Part shown: piece after piece, positions 35,129 to 42,744 of the stretch
Layout of the letters: each line of letters opens with the position of its first letter
How positions within the stretch are numbered: position 1 is the first letter of the stretch
From: Streptomyces sp. TLI_235
GTDB lineage: Bacteria; Actinomycetota; Actinomycetes; Streptomycetales; Streptomycetaceae
Length of the DNA stretch: 64,000 nucleotides
Assembly: GCA_002300355.1 (NCBI GenBank)
Contig: NSGV01000003.1
Coordinates: 434,001-498,000, forward strand
Direction of reading: 5' to 3'
Notes under the pieces: model-generated
The model's input: only the letters and a program-made list of their open reading frames with translations
What the model was told of the DNA's origin: nothing
The model's database searches: none
Made by a program: the position numbers and the translations under genes

Positions 35129-35989
35129 CTACGGGGTGCTCGCCCGCATGGCCGTGGGAAGCCGGCTGGTGGACAGTTCGGCAGCCAGCGCCGCAGCCTG
35201 CGCATGATCGAAGCCACCCGTGATCTGCGCGGTTCCGGTGGTGATCGCGGACGTGACCCTGGGATGGGAGATGACAGCGCCATCCAGAACAATGGCAATC
35301 TGGTCGGCAGGATCGGTTCCGGCAGCCGACGCGGCGGTGAGATCCGCGAATGCCTTGCCGCCGCTGGCGGTGAAGGTCAGCTCCACCACCCAGCCGCCGG
35401 ACAGCGGGCTGTCGAAGGCCACCGCCTTGGCGATCTGGGCGCCGTCCACGACCGCCGCGCCGAGGACGAACGCACTGGCGCCACCACCAGCCGCAGCCGG
35501 CTCCCGGCCACAGGCCACCATCTCCGCGACGGGCTCGGGCGCGGCCGACCGGGCAGCGGCCCGCGCACAGTCGAGTGCGGAGAACTGCTGCCGAAGCGAC
35601 TCCGGCACGGTACCGACGACCGGCGCACCCGAGGTGGCGACCGCCACCACTGGACGGAAGGAGAGCGCCCCGCGGCCACCCAGGACGGACAATTCCTTCT
35701 CCGCCTCGCCCCCGGCGGAGACCCGGACCGCCGAACCGTCCACCTCCGCCGTCACACGGTCCAGGCCACTGGCCTCGGCGCGACGCCGCAGGATGTCGGC
35801 CGCGATTCTCAACTGGGCGTCGTTCAGCGGCTCGTCCGGCGTGTACAGCACGGCGGAACGATGCTCCGGGGTGGAGCCGTCCACCATCGTCCCCGAACAG
35901 GCCGCCATCCCCGGGACGGCCAGCAGCAGAGCGGTCAGTCCGGCGGCCGCCCGAACGGCGGGCCCGGTGGCGCGGTTGGTCAACATCAT
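35129..35989 (-). CDS. Lipoprotein with a SecD/SecDF P1-head-like domain
   Basis: A 286-residue protein starting at ATG 35989 (or ATG 35986). The signal peptide ends in a lipobox (PGMAAC), so it is anchored outside the membrane. The C-terminal 130 residues, with VVELTFTASGGKAFADLTAA, IAIVLDGAVISHPRVTSAIT and GTAQITGGFDHAQAAALAAE, match the P1 head subdomain of SecD/SecDF. Such stand-alone lipoproteins occur in actinobacteria and their role is not known. The gene is intact. Confidence 0.75.
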   Translation of the reverse strand: MMLTNRATGPAVRAAAGLTALLLAVPGMAACSGTMVDGSTPEHRSAVLYTPDEPLNDAQLRIAADILRRRAEASGLDRVTAEVDGSAVRVSAGGEAEKELSVLGGRGALSFRPVVAVATSGAPVVGTVPESLRQQFSALDCARAAARSAAPEPVAEMVACGREPAAAGGGASAFVLGAAVVDGAQIAKAVAFDSPLSGGWVVELTFTASGGKAFADLTAASAAGTDPADQIAIVLDGAVISHPRVTSAITTGTAQITGGFDHAQAAALAAELSTSRLPTAMRASTP

Positions 35990-36537
35990 GCGGCCAGTCT
36001 GGAACGCGACCGGGCGCGGCCCCCGGCCATTGACCCGACTGTGACTCGTCCGTAGCACAACCACGCCCACCCGATCCGCGGTTCTGCGGAGCGTCGGGTG
36101 GGCACGGAGCGCCGAGCCGGACTGAGCCTGCCGATACCGGGCCGTCGGACGCGCCCTCTGCCGGGTCCGCGGGGCCCGGCCGCCCGCACGGGATGGACAG
36201 CCGGGCCCGACCGGATGCGACTCCGTGCCAGGACACTAGCCGCAGGAGCACCGACACTGCGTCAGACACACCGATCGGCTTCCCGATCCACAGCCCCGGC
36301 GGTCGGGCCGGTCCCGCACCCGCACTGAACCGCTCGCGCTCCGGCTCGCCGCGCTGCGGACCGCGTCGAAGGCGACATCGCCGTCAGAGCGCGACGAGCG
36401 CCGAGGTCGACGTAAGCCGCCCGCCCGGCGAGCCGCCCTGGCGTATCCACCCCCTCGGCTACCGGCCCACCCCGCTCCGCGCCATCGAACCGGTCGGCCC
36501 TGGACGTCACGGCGACACAAGGCGGACAAGGGAGTCA

Positions 36538-36627
36538 GTGCTTTGCGGTGCTCGACGGCCTGCTTCAGGTCAGCCTTCGCCTGCTCCGCCCTGCCCTCGG
36601 GCCACCTCCAGGCGCTCGTTACCGACT
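36538..36627 (-). pseudogene. CsbD-family fragment cut off at a palindrome
   Basis: The minus strand reads VGNERLEVA and, after a one-base shift, EGRAEQAKADLKQAVE, the typical C-terminal half of CsbD stress proteins. Its 5' part ends at 36627, the base adjoining the 62-bp palindrome, so the palindrome marks the breakpoint. The 36070-36530 stretch to the left holds no gene that I can support. Confidence 0.55.
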
Positions 36628-36689
36628 GGGCTTGATTCGCTTTGACGGACACCCCTGATCAGGGGTGTCCGTCAAAGCGAATCAAGCCC
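36628..36689. repeat. 62-bp perfect palindrome
   Basis: The 31-base arm 36628-36658 (beginning GGGCTTGATTCGCTTTGACG) is followed immediately by its exact complement, with no loop. It lies 60 bases downstream of cspA and joins a CsbD fragment. It looks like two copies of an element end joined head to head, or an unusually perfect terminator. Confidence 0.9.
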
Positions 36690-36748
36690 GCGCCCGCCGG
36701 ATGACCGGCCCGGGGCTCGCGGCGGGGGCGATCCCTCATAAGCCGCTG

Positions 36749-36955
36749 TCAGCGCAGCGGCACCACATTCTCGGCCTGGGGGCCCTTCGGGCCCTGGGTG
36801 ACGTCGTACTCGACCGATGTGCCCTCGGCCAGCTCCTTGAAGCCGGTCGTCTGGATGGCGGAAAAGTGGACGAACACGTCCGGACCGCCGTCGTCCTGCT
36901 GGATGAAGCCGAACCCCTTCTCCGAGTTGAACCACTTCACAGTGCCAGTCGCCAT
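36749..36955 (-). CDS. cspA: Cold-shock protein, CspA family
   Basis: A 68-residue OB-fold protein with both RNA-binding motifs (KWFNSEKGFGFI and DVFVHFSAI). The length and ending (ENVVPL) are typical. AGAGGGA lies about 11 bases before ATG 36955. It binds single-stranded nucleic acid as an RNA chaperone. Intact; the 62-bp palindrome downstream could end its transcript. Confidence 0.92.
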   Translation of the reverse strand: MATGTVKWFNSEKGFGFIQQDDGGPDVFVHFSAIQTTGFKELAEGTSVEYDVTQGPKGPQAENVVPLR

Positions 36956-37171
36956 CAGCGCCGATCCCTCTCAACGTTCCACGGGCCACATCCGCAGCCG
37001 CCTCGATGATGCCCGTCCACCCGGCGCAGCAACTGCCAGGCGCGCCCGACCCAGGTGGAGGTCGCCGCCCACGGCGGATGCGGCGCCTTTGCGATGCTGA
37101 TCACATACGGCACACGGGCGAGGCCGCGGACGGTAGCGGAGACGAGGTGTCGACCGCGCACCTCGCCGCAC

Positions 37172-37300
37172 TCACAGCTGCTCGAACTTCGCTTCCTGCA
37201 GGCGCCGTTGGAAGGCGATGGTCTCACGGCGAGTGATCTCGTTCCGGCAGATGACCCGCAGGAGGTCCAGGCTAAGTTCACGCCGTGGGCTGGACCAGGC
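37172..37300 (-). pseudogene. Fragment resembling the IS21 helper ATPase IstB (N-terminal end)
   Basis: The minus strand reads ELSLDLLRVICRNEITRRET and AFQRRLQEAKFEQL to a TGA at 37172. The order 'L...I..E...R......RRL..A.F' matches the N-terminal helical domain of IstB-like proteins. No ATPase motifs follow. A short, dead IS fragment; the assignment is tentative. Confidence 0.4.
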
Positions 37301-37551
37301 GCGCGTCCAGGGTTCCCAGTGGTTGTGTTGACGAGAACCCAGCCGGGGCCGGCCCCGGAAAGAATCACGCTCACCTCGTTCGCAGTGAACATCCGAGGCG
37401 CCTTCCGCGCGAGAGTCGGCTGTCAGCGGTCTGCACGTGATCTGTCAACCGAAGATGGAACGCTGCAGTGCGGGCGGCGACGAGTCTGGGCCGTTCTCTC
37501 CGCCCGCACGAACTGACCGAGACGGAGACGGAGACGGAAGGGGAGTCGACC

Positions 37552-37968
37552 ATGGACCAGTCGCTGGTCGAACGCATGCAGGAGTACCTGAACGCCGGCC
37601 TCGCCATGGACGTGGAGGCGCTTGACGCCCTATACGACCCGGACTTCGAGAACATCCGGATCGATGAGGCCGGTCAGGTCGCGATCCTGACGAAGGAACA
37701 GTTCATGACGCGCTTTCGCACCCTGCGAGACCAGGGACAGCGGGTGGGCGCGAGCATCGACGACGTGCGCTTCCTCGCGACGAGTGAGCACGGCAGCCAG
37801 GGAACGATCATCGTGCACCGGGTCCAGCAGGGTGTACCGACGCGCTACAGCTTCGTCTGGCGGCGCGAGGACGGACAGTGGACCACACTCCTGTGCGAAT
37901 TCACGTTCGAGAAGGACATCTCGCCCCTTCTTCGGATCATGAAGTCCGCCGAAGCCAGGTCGGCGTGA
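37552..37968 (+). CDS. NTF2-like (SnoaL-type) protein
   Basis: A 138-residue protein. ATG 37552 is preceded by AAGGGGAG, 6 bases away. The alpha+beta cone fold of NTF2-like proteins is indicated by ERMQEYLNAGLAMDVEALDA, YDPDFENIRIDEAGQVAILT and YSFVWRREDGQWTTLLCEFT. It may be an enzyme or a small-ligand-binding protein. Directly before the start is a GACGGA triple repeat (37521-37538). A good terminator follows at 38101. Confidence 0.75.
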   Translation: MDQSLVERMQEYLNAGLAMDVEALDALYDPDFENIRIDEAGQVAILTKEQFMTRFRTLRDQGQRVGASIDDVRFLATSEHGSQGTIIVHRVQQGVPTRYSFVWRREDGQWTTLLCEFTFEKDISPLLRIMKSAEARSA

Positions 37969-38100
37969 ACACCAGGCTGTTCACGATCGGGTTCTGGCTC
38001 AACTTCGGCGTCCTGCATACGTTGACCAGCGACGCGGCGGCACGGTCGGCGGCGGAAGGTTGCCGAGCACGTCGCTCTCCCTCACCGTCGGCCCTCCTTA

Positions 38101-38138
38101 CGACCCGTGTTCCGCTGAATTATGCGGAACGCGGGTCG
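38101..38138 (+). terminator. 15-bp hairpin downstream of the NTF2-like gene
   Basis: The arms 38101-38115 and 38124-38138 pair with a single G-T pair around an 8-base loop. Confidence 0.8.
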
Positions 38139-38461
38139 ATTGGGCCACGCAGGGTGGGACCTTGAGCGAGGCCGCGCGTGCCGCCGGGCACTCCGATACC
38201 TACGGGGAACAGGTCCTCCGCAACTCCAGCGGCTCGGCCAGCGCCAGCAATTCATCCTCGCAGACACGTGTCGTGGAACCTCCAGCCTCGGAGGGCGTCC
38301 CATCCAACGCGACAGCACCAGGCCGGTCGGCAGCGTCATCACAGTCATCATCGACGGTCGCGCTCAGAGGTTCCAGCTCACCGATGCCCTGCTGTATGAC
38401 GGCACGTTCGCGGCGGAACCCCGCGACAGTGAGACCGCAGAAAGGGACGAATAGTGATGAT
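38139..38461 (+). other. Stretch with a possible gene tail, unassigned
   Basis: A plus-strand frame ends SVITVIIDGRAQRFQLTDAL and GTFAAEPRDSETAERDE at TAG 38456. The last 70 codons have moderate coding bias but no believable start, because the frame begins inside the terminator hairpin. It may be the remnant of a gene. Confidence 0.25.
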
Positions 38462-38827
38462 CTAGCCCGGGCTGAGGTTGTGCTGCGCGGGACGGTAGCG
38501 CGGCCCACCGACAACCCGCGGCCGGTGGGCAGCTGCGCCCCGACGGGCCACCGTCGTCGGCGGATGGGCGCCGTCGTCGAGGCCGTCCGCGGTTTCGACG
38601 CGCGAGGCAATGAGCGCGTCCGCCACCGCGTGCTGCTGGCCCTCGGTCCGGCGGCGCCGATAGGCCTTCGACGAGCACGACCGCGAGCAGTACACCGGCC
38701 CCGGACCGGTCGCGCGCAGCGCGGTCCCGCACTCCCGGCAGACCGGCCCCTCGGACGGGCCGTCACCCCCCTGCGCACCGCCGCCCACTGATGCCTTGAT
38801 TCCCCGCGCGTCGAAAACATCGTCCAT
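38462..38827 (-). CDS. Small zinc-ribbon protein
   Basis: A 121-residue protein starting at ATG 38827. CRECGTALRATGPGPVYCSR followed by SCSSKAYRRRR is a four-cysteine zinc ribbon of the type seen in actinobacterial proteins that recognise nucleic acids or act as small regulators. The flanks are disordered. The upstream reading frame (to 39034) has low coding quality, so this start is preferred. Confidence 0.6.
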   Translation of the reverse strand: MDDVFDARGIKASVGGGAQGGDGPSEGPVCRECGTALRATGPGPVYCSRSCSSKAYRRRRTEGQQHAVADALIASRVETADGLDDGAHPPTTVARRGAAAHRPRVVGGPRYRPAQHNLSPG

Positions 38828-38886
38828 GACCCGGGAGAGTAACCGGTCCCCGCGACAGCGCCCGGCCCCGGCCCGACGAGCTGTCG

Positions 38887-38998
38887 TGCGCAGCCCGCCC
38901 GCTGGGCTGTTGCGCGTGCGCAGCGCCCTCCTTGCGCATGCGCGTCCGGCGGCAGGGCGGCCGCGCATGCGCGCGGACCGGGGGTGCGCAGGTGCGCA
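38887..38998. repeat. Cluster of the palindromic hexamer TGCGCA
   Basis: TGCGCA occurs at 38887, 38917, 38933, 38985 and 38993, with two further GCATGCGC variants between them. It lies 60-170 bases upstream of the zinc-ribbon gene. Confidence 0.75.
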
Positions 38999-39149
38999 AC
39001 CGGCCAGCCCGGGGGGCGCGGGCGGGCCGGGCATCTTGCGCGCTGCGAGTCCGAGGCGGTCCCGGGGTGCAGGACGGCCCGGCAGCCAAGAGGGGGGAAC
39101 GGCCGGGCCGACGATGCAGGCGACAGCACTGTCCGCACCACCGACCGTA

Positions 39150-39435
39150 CGGCCGCCGGCGCACCGATCCGGCAGGCCGGGCCGCGCCGGCGGCCGGTCG
39201 GGTCAGGCCCGGCGTCCGGCAGGTCGGTGTCGGCGAGGTGGCCGGGGCCGAGCCGGCGGCGGGCGCCAGGCACCGCGGGCACCGCGGGCACCGCGGGCGG
39301 CATGTCCTCGGTACGCGGCTCCAAAAACGGGGCCCGCTCGACCGGCAGCAACCGCGCCCGGTCATCGGCCGCCACGAGCCCGTCGGTCGCGGTGTCGGAG
39401 AAGAGCTGCCGCAGCAGGCGGCGATCAGCACTCAT
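39150..39435 (-). CDS. Possible unknown gene, end not resolved
   Basis: ATG 39435 begins MSADRRLLRQLFSDTATDGL and VAADDRARLLPVERAPFLEP, which looks like a real N-terminus. Further on there is a VPAVPAVP run and then a low-complexity Pro/Arg-rich stretch whose frame stays open to 38200 across the zinc-ribbon gene. Either the gene has a frameshift near 39150 or only the first part is real. Confidence 0.3.
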
Positions 39436-39628
39436 GATCACCAGTCTGGCAGCCCCGACCCTGCGTCGGACCCGACAGCACCTCGGCCCAGCACTGGCCA
39501 GCGGCGTGGTGGGCCGAGAGCGCTGCTACAGGTGCGGGCCTCGGCAGAGGCCTGTGCCGACCAGGAGGAGCGGGCGGTGCGGTCGACGTCGTCGGCGACC
39601 AGGTCGTGTCCGGCGAGCCGGTCTCGGT

Positions 39629-39865
39629 TCAGGGCAGGGCGACGGCGTGGAGGCAGGTGTGTCGGCCCGGGACCGTGCTGGTGGTCAGCGGGCGGGCGGC
39701 GCCGCCGTCGATCTCGACGCGCAGGGCTCCGGTCGCGTCGGCGTACACCGGGGCGCCGCCAGGGGTGAGTTCGCCGGTGGCGTGCACGATGACGACGGTC
39801 GGTGGGCGGTGCGATCCGGGTGCCCCGGGGAGGGTGACCGCATACCGGGAGGGCGGGGCGGCCAT
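39629..39865 (-). CDS. DUF6296 family protein
   Basis: A 78-residue protein (SRYAVTLPGAPGSHRPPTVV; VYADATGALRVEIDGGA) that matches the DUF6296 pattern 'Y.l.lPG......VVV..T...pGG.PVYaD.tG.lr.EI'. This family is found mainly in Kitasatospora and relatives and has no known function. ATG 39865 lies 5 bases after the stop of the STAS gene, so both are in one operon. Confidence 0.65.
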   Translation of the reverse strand: MAAPPSRYAVTLPGAPGSHRPPTVVIVHATGELTPGGAPVYADATGALRVEIDGGAARPLTTSTVPGRHTCLHAVALP

Positions 39866-39870
39866 GGCTT

Positions 39871-40272
39871 TCACCGGGTCGGATCGGGGGCGTCGGCCAG
39901 GAGCGCCCGGACGCTGTCGTGGATGGTAAAGATCTCGTTGGTCTCGGTGATCTCCAGCAGCCGTCTGACCTGCGGGGAGAGCCCACCGAGCAGCAGTTCG
40001 ACGCCGGCGGCCTGCGCGGCCAGGCGGGTTTTGAGCAGGGCGTTGAGGCCGGTGGAGTCGCAGAAGTCGAGGTCGGACAGGTCGACGACCAGCCGGGGCG
40101 GGCGGCGGGTCAGGGCCTGGGTGAGTGCACGCTCGAGCCGGTGGCGCTCGTCCTGGTCGACCTGGCCGTGGAGGCGGACGATGGTGGCGCCGGGGACACG
40201 TGTGGTGGTGATCCGCAGCGAGGGGGCGGTGCCGAGGTGGTTGGTGCGGGGAGGGTCGTGCTGGGCGTCCAT
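39871..40272 (-). CDS. STAS-domain anti-sigma factor antagonist
   Basis: A 133-residue SpoIIAA-like protein. TTRVPGATIVRLHGQVDQDE is the first STAS strand, and VVDLSDLDFCDSTGLNALLK carries the serine (D-S-T-G) that partner kinases phosphorylate. Unphosphorylated it would bind an RsbW-like anti-sigma kinase and free a sigma factor. It is followed by the DUF6296 gene in the same operon. The gene is intact, unlike most partner-switch genes in this window. Confidence 0.85.
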   Translation of the reverse strand: MDAQHDPPRTNHLGTAPSLRITTTRVPGATIVRLHGQVDQDERHRLERALTQALTRRPPRLVVDLSDLDFCDSTGLNALLKTRLAAQAAGVELLLGGLSPQVRRLLEITETNEIFTIHDSVRALLADAPDPTR

Positions 40273-40442
40273 GAGTGCACTGCCTCTTCGGGTCGGGGCG
40301 GCTTCCTTCGTTGTCGGGCCGGCAGGACGGGGCGCCATACATGCGCTTCGGCGACCGTAGTCGGGTGGGGGCCACGGTGAGGCCGTTCGTCCGGGGGCTG
40401 GTGGCCGCGGGGTGCGGCGGGCGGGTCGTCGGTGGCAGGGGT

Positions 40443-40706
40443 TCAGCCCCACGAGATGACGCCGCCGTCGGTGGGGCCGTGGCGTCTCTCCTCGGCCCGT
40501 ACGGCGGCATGGTCGAGTTCGAGCAGGATGTTCAGTGCGGTGGCGGCTGCGGCGGCGGCCGGCATGGCGGCGGTGACCGCGCCGAACGCGCCTTTCCGGT
40601 TGCCGCTGTTCCAGCAGTCGAGCGCGGCGGCGGCCAGGTCCTTCAGCTCGGTGAGCTTGTGGACTGCCGCCACGGGCAGCTCGCCCTCGCTTCGGTCATC
40701 GGCCAT
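40443..40706 (-). CDS. 87-residue helical protein, paralogue of the C-terminal module at 41.3 kb
   Basis: ATG 40706 is preceded by GGAGGTGA and overlaps the end of the winged-helix gene by 11 bases. The sequence VHKLTELKDLAAAALDCWNS, AFGAVTAAMPAAAAAATALN and ILLELDHAAVRAEERRHGP is clearly similar to the C-terminal half of the STAS protein ending at 41329 (LDRLTELQDLTDLAADAW; YEAATAAMPAAAGASAALNV). It is a short helical module of unknown role, here free-standing. Confidence 0.65.
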   Translation of the reverse strand: MADDRSEGELPVAAVHKLTELKDLAAAALDCWNSGNRKGAFGAVTAAMPAAAAAATALNILLELDHAAVRAEERRHGPTDGGVISWG

Positions 40707-41118
40707 GGTCCTCACCTCCCTCGTGCCGGGGCTGCGGTCGGGCGGGATCACGGGGATGGTCGCCGTGCTCATGATGATCACCGGGCTGCGTCTCGGGGTT
40801 GTCGTCGCCGCCGATATGGGGCAGGGCATCGGCGGACAGATTGAGGAGGCTGGCGATATCCCAGCCGGCCTCGGCGGGGTGACGGAAGAACGTGTTGCGG
40901 ACGATGCGGTAGTGGTTGCGGCGCCCGCGCCGGGTGCGGATCAGATAGCCGGCACTCTCCAGGTCGGTGACGATGGCCTGCACAGCCCGTTCCGTCATTC
41001 CGCACATCGCGGCGAGATCCCGCATGCGCACCTCGGAGTCACGCGAGATCGCCAGCAGCACCCGGGCGTGATGAGTCAGGAACGTCCAGCTCGTACGGGG
41101 CGCGTGTTCGGTTGCCAT
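40696..41118 (-). CDS. Winged helix-turn-helix transcriptional regulator
   Basis: A 140-residue protein from ATG 41118. The DNA-binding domain fills residues 10-75: FLTHHARVLLAISRDSEVRM, LAAMCGMTERAVQAIVTDLE and SAGYLIRTRRGRRNHYRI, i.e. a MarR/ArsR-like winged helix with a basic wing. The rest contains NTFFRHPAEAG and a His-rich tail (GDHHEHGDH) that might bind metal. Its stop overlaps the next gene, so the two form a unit. Confidence 0.75.
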   Translation of the reverse strand: MATEHAPRTSWTFLTHHARVLLAISRDSEVRMRDLAAMCGMTERAVQAIVTDLESAGYLIRTRRGRRNHYRIVRNTFFRHPAEAGWDIASLLNLSADALPHIGGDDNPETQPGDHHEHGDHPRDPARPQPRHEGGEDHGR

Positions 41119-41328
41119 GCCATAAGTATGAACCTGGATTCCGGTTCTGTCTGTCCCGATTGCGAAATCAGGTTGCCCAGTGCGTGTGAGCGATCCCGGC
41201 GTGAGCGATCCCGGCACAGACGGCTCCCCCGCAGCGAGCGAGTCGGAGCACATCAATCGCTGATCATCAGCACCACGGCGCAGCGCGGCTGGGCGGTGCG
41301 AAGTTCGGCGGGGCGGACCTCCCCGGGG

Positions 41329-41874
41329 TTATCCCAGCCACTGGCCGGCGGGACCGCCCCGCCGCTCCTGGTCGCTCTCTGCCCGGGCGCGCTCCAGTTC
41401 CAGGAGCACGTTCAGTGCGGCGGACGCGCCCGCGGCGGCGGGCATGGCGGCGGTCGCCGCCTCGTACGCCGTCTGCAGGTCGCCGCGCTGCCAGGCATCC
41501 GCAGCCAAGTCCGTCAGGTCCTGCAGCTCGGTCAGCCGGTCCAGCTCCGCAGTCGAGGCCGCCAACCCGATCGAATGCCCGGCCTGCCTCGCATGCTCAC
41601 ACGCCCCCGCCAGCGCGACCACGCCCGCCACATCGCACTCCCCCACACCCTGCAGGTCCAGGACCAGGCCTTCCGGGCACGCCCCGGCCGCCGCCAGCAG
41701 CTCCCCCGGCAACTCCGCGGCGCAGCGCCCATCCAGGACGCCGGAGACCAGCAGCGCCCTCACCCCCGGGGCCGCCGCGAGCCGAAGCGACAGCACCCCG
41801 CCAGCCAGCGTGCGCACGCCCAGCGGACCCGGCGCCTCGGAGCCGGGCGGCCTGCGGTCATCCGACATGGGCAT
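41329..41874 (-). CDS. STAS-like protein with a C-terminal helical module
   Basis: A 181-residue protein. GGAGG lies 8 bases before ATG 41874. The N-terminal 110 residues form a STAS-like domain (PEGLVLDLQGVGECDVAGVV), but the phosphorylatable serine position reads C-D-V-A-G, so it is probably not a normal phospho-switch. The C-terminal 65 residues repeat the module encoded separately at 40443-40706. It may be a fixed-state regulator in the partner-switch network. Confidence 0.65.
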   Translation of the reverse strand: MPMSDDRRPPGSEAPGPLGVRTLAGGVLSLRLAAAPGVRALLVSGVLDGRCAAELPGELLAAAGACPEGLVLDLQGVGECDVAGVVALAGACEHARQAGHSIGLAASTAELDRLTELQDLTDLAADAWQRGDLQTAYEAATAAMPAAAGASAALNVLLELERARAESDQERRGGPAGQWLG

Positions 41875-42045
41875 CACACCCGCCTCCCACCTGTGGAACG
41901 CCGCCGCACATGACCAGCGTCCCCCCACCCACGCCGAAGCGCCCACTCGGCCCGGCCCGGCCCGAAAACGGGGACATTTTCGTGGCCTTCCGAGAATCCG
42001 GGAAAAAGGCGCCACCGGAAATGCCGCCCAGCCGCTGCGGCGCGC

Positions 42046-42249
42046 TCAGGACACATTGTCAGCGACACGCAGCGGCCGGAACGAGTCAGAGGGCCCCTCG
42101 ACGTCCAGCCAGCCGAGGTCGGTCAGCTCAACGCTGAGGCCGGCGGCACGGCGGCCGCGATCCTGGAAGTACACCCCGGCGAGACCGTCGGCGAGGATCT
42201 GCTGCTGCGCGGCCTCCGACATACCCGTATCCCTCGCCTCGTACAGGCT
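42046..42249 (-). pseudogene. C-terminal fragment of a telomere terminal protein (Tpg)
   Basis: The frame reads SLYEARDTGMSEAAQQQILA, DGLAGVYFQDRGRRAAGLSV and ELTDLGWLDVEG, to TGA 42046. This matches the end of Streptomyces Tpg proteins ('..LYEA...G.se...q..v.egf..vYF.D.G.RAaGL.VeltDi..l'). Tpg caps the 5' ends of linear replicons. The helix-turn-helix half is not here; an N-terminal Tpg piece lies at 61160-61301 on the same strand. Confidence 0.6.
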
Positions 42250-42501
42250 CCCGGACGATGGCGCCTGCCTCCCGTCGGTCGCCCACGGCGAACTCGTCAC
42301 CGCCACTTGCGACACCGCGCTGCCGCGGCGTTCCCTCATGGTGACCGTGGTCGACGGCACCACCCGCGAGCAGAGCCTCGCGCTGTGCGAGCGGATCACC
42401 GGCCTCGGCTACGGCCCCGGCGGCGCACACAAGATCGACATGCTGTCCGTGGGCGGCGGCCTGATCGCCGGCGGCGGGTCGTCCGGGCCGTCGGGGATGC
42501 G
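42243..42501 (+). pseudogene. Coding fragment of unknown family between two other genes
   Basis: A plus-strand frame with high third-position GC reads YRLPDDGACLPSVAHGELVT, VTVVDGTTREQSLALCERIT and GYGPGGAHKIDMLSVGGGLI. It has no start before the Tpg fragment and runs into the complement of the next gene at 42502. I do not recognise it. Confidence 0.3.
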
Positions 42502-42744
42502 TCAGCCGTGGTTGACGATGATGAAGATGCCCCAGCCGATCGCGGCGAGAAGCACGGCGAAGCACACGCCGGCGACGGTGTAGCCGAGCGGCCCGGCAGC
42601 GGGGCGGCCGCCGGCCCCGCCCGTGGGGGACGGCGGGTTGAGGGCCCGCACGCCGATCGCGAACAGCGCGGGCAGGCCGGCGCCCGCGAGCAGCCCCACC
42701 ACGATGATCTTCCACAGGGCGTTCAGGTTGATCCAGGAATTCAC
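42502..42744 (-). CDS. 80-residue membrane protein coupled to the phosphate transporter
   Basis: GTG 42744 overlaps the TGA of the pit gene (GTGA). Two membrane helices are clear: LWKIIVVGLLAGAGLPALFA and YTVAGVCFAVLLAAIGWGIF, with a Gly/Pro-rich loop between. The position and coupling suggest an accessory part of the phosphate transporter; this is inferred. Confidence 0.7.
   Translation of the reverse strand: MNSWINLNALWKIIVVGLLAGAGLPALFAIGVRALNPPSPTGGAGGRPAAGPLGYTVAGVCFAVLLAAIGWGIFIIVNHG

Noticed and set aside
37521..37538. GACGGA triple repeat before the NTF2-like gene
   Set aside because: Too short and simple to claim a function; it only touches the region ahead of the ribosome site.
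37965..38165. A GTGA-coupled ORF after the NTF2-like gene
   Set aside because: The first 25 residues look plausible, but the frame then runs through a strong terminator hairpin and loses coding character.
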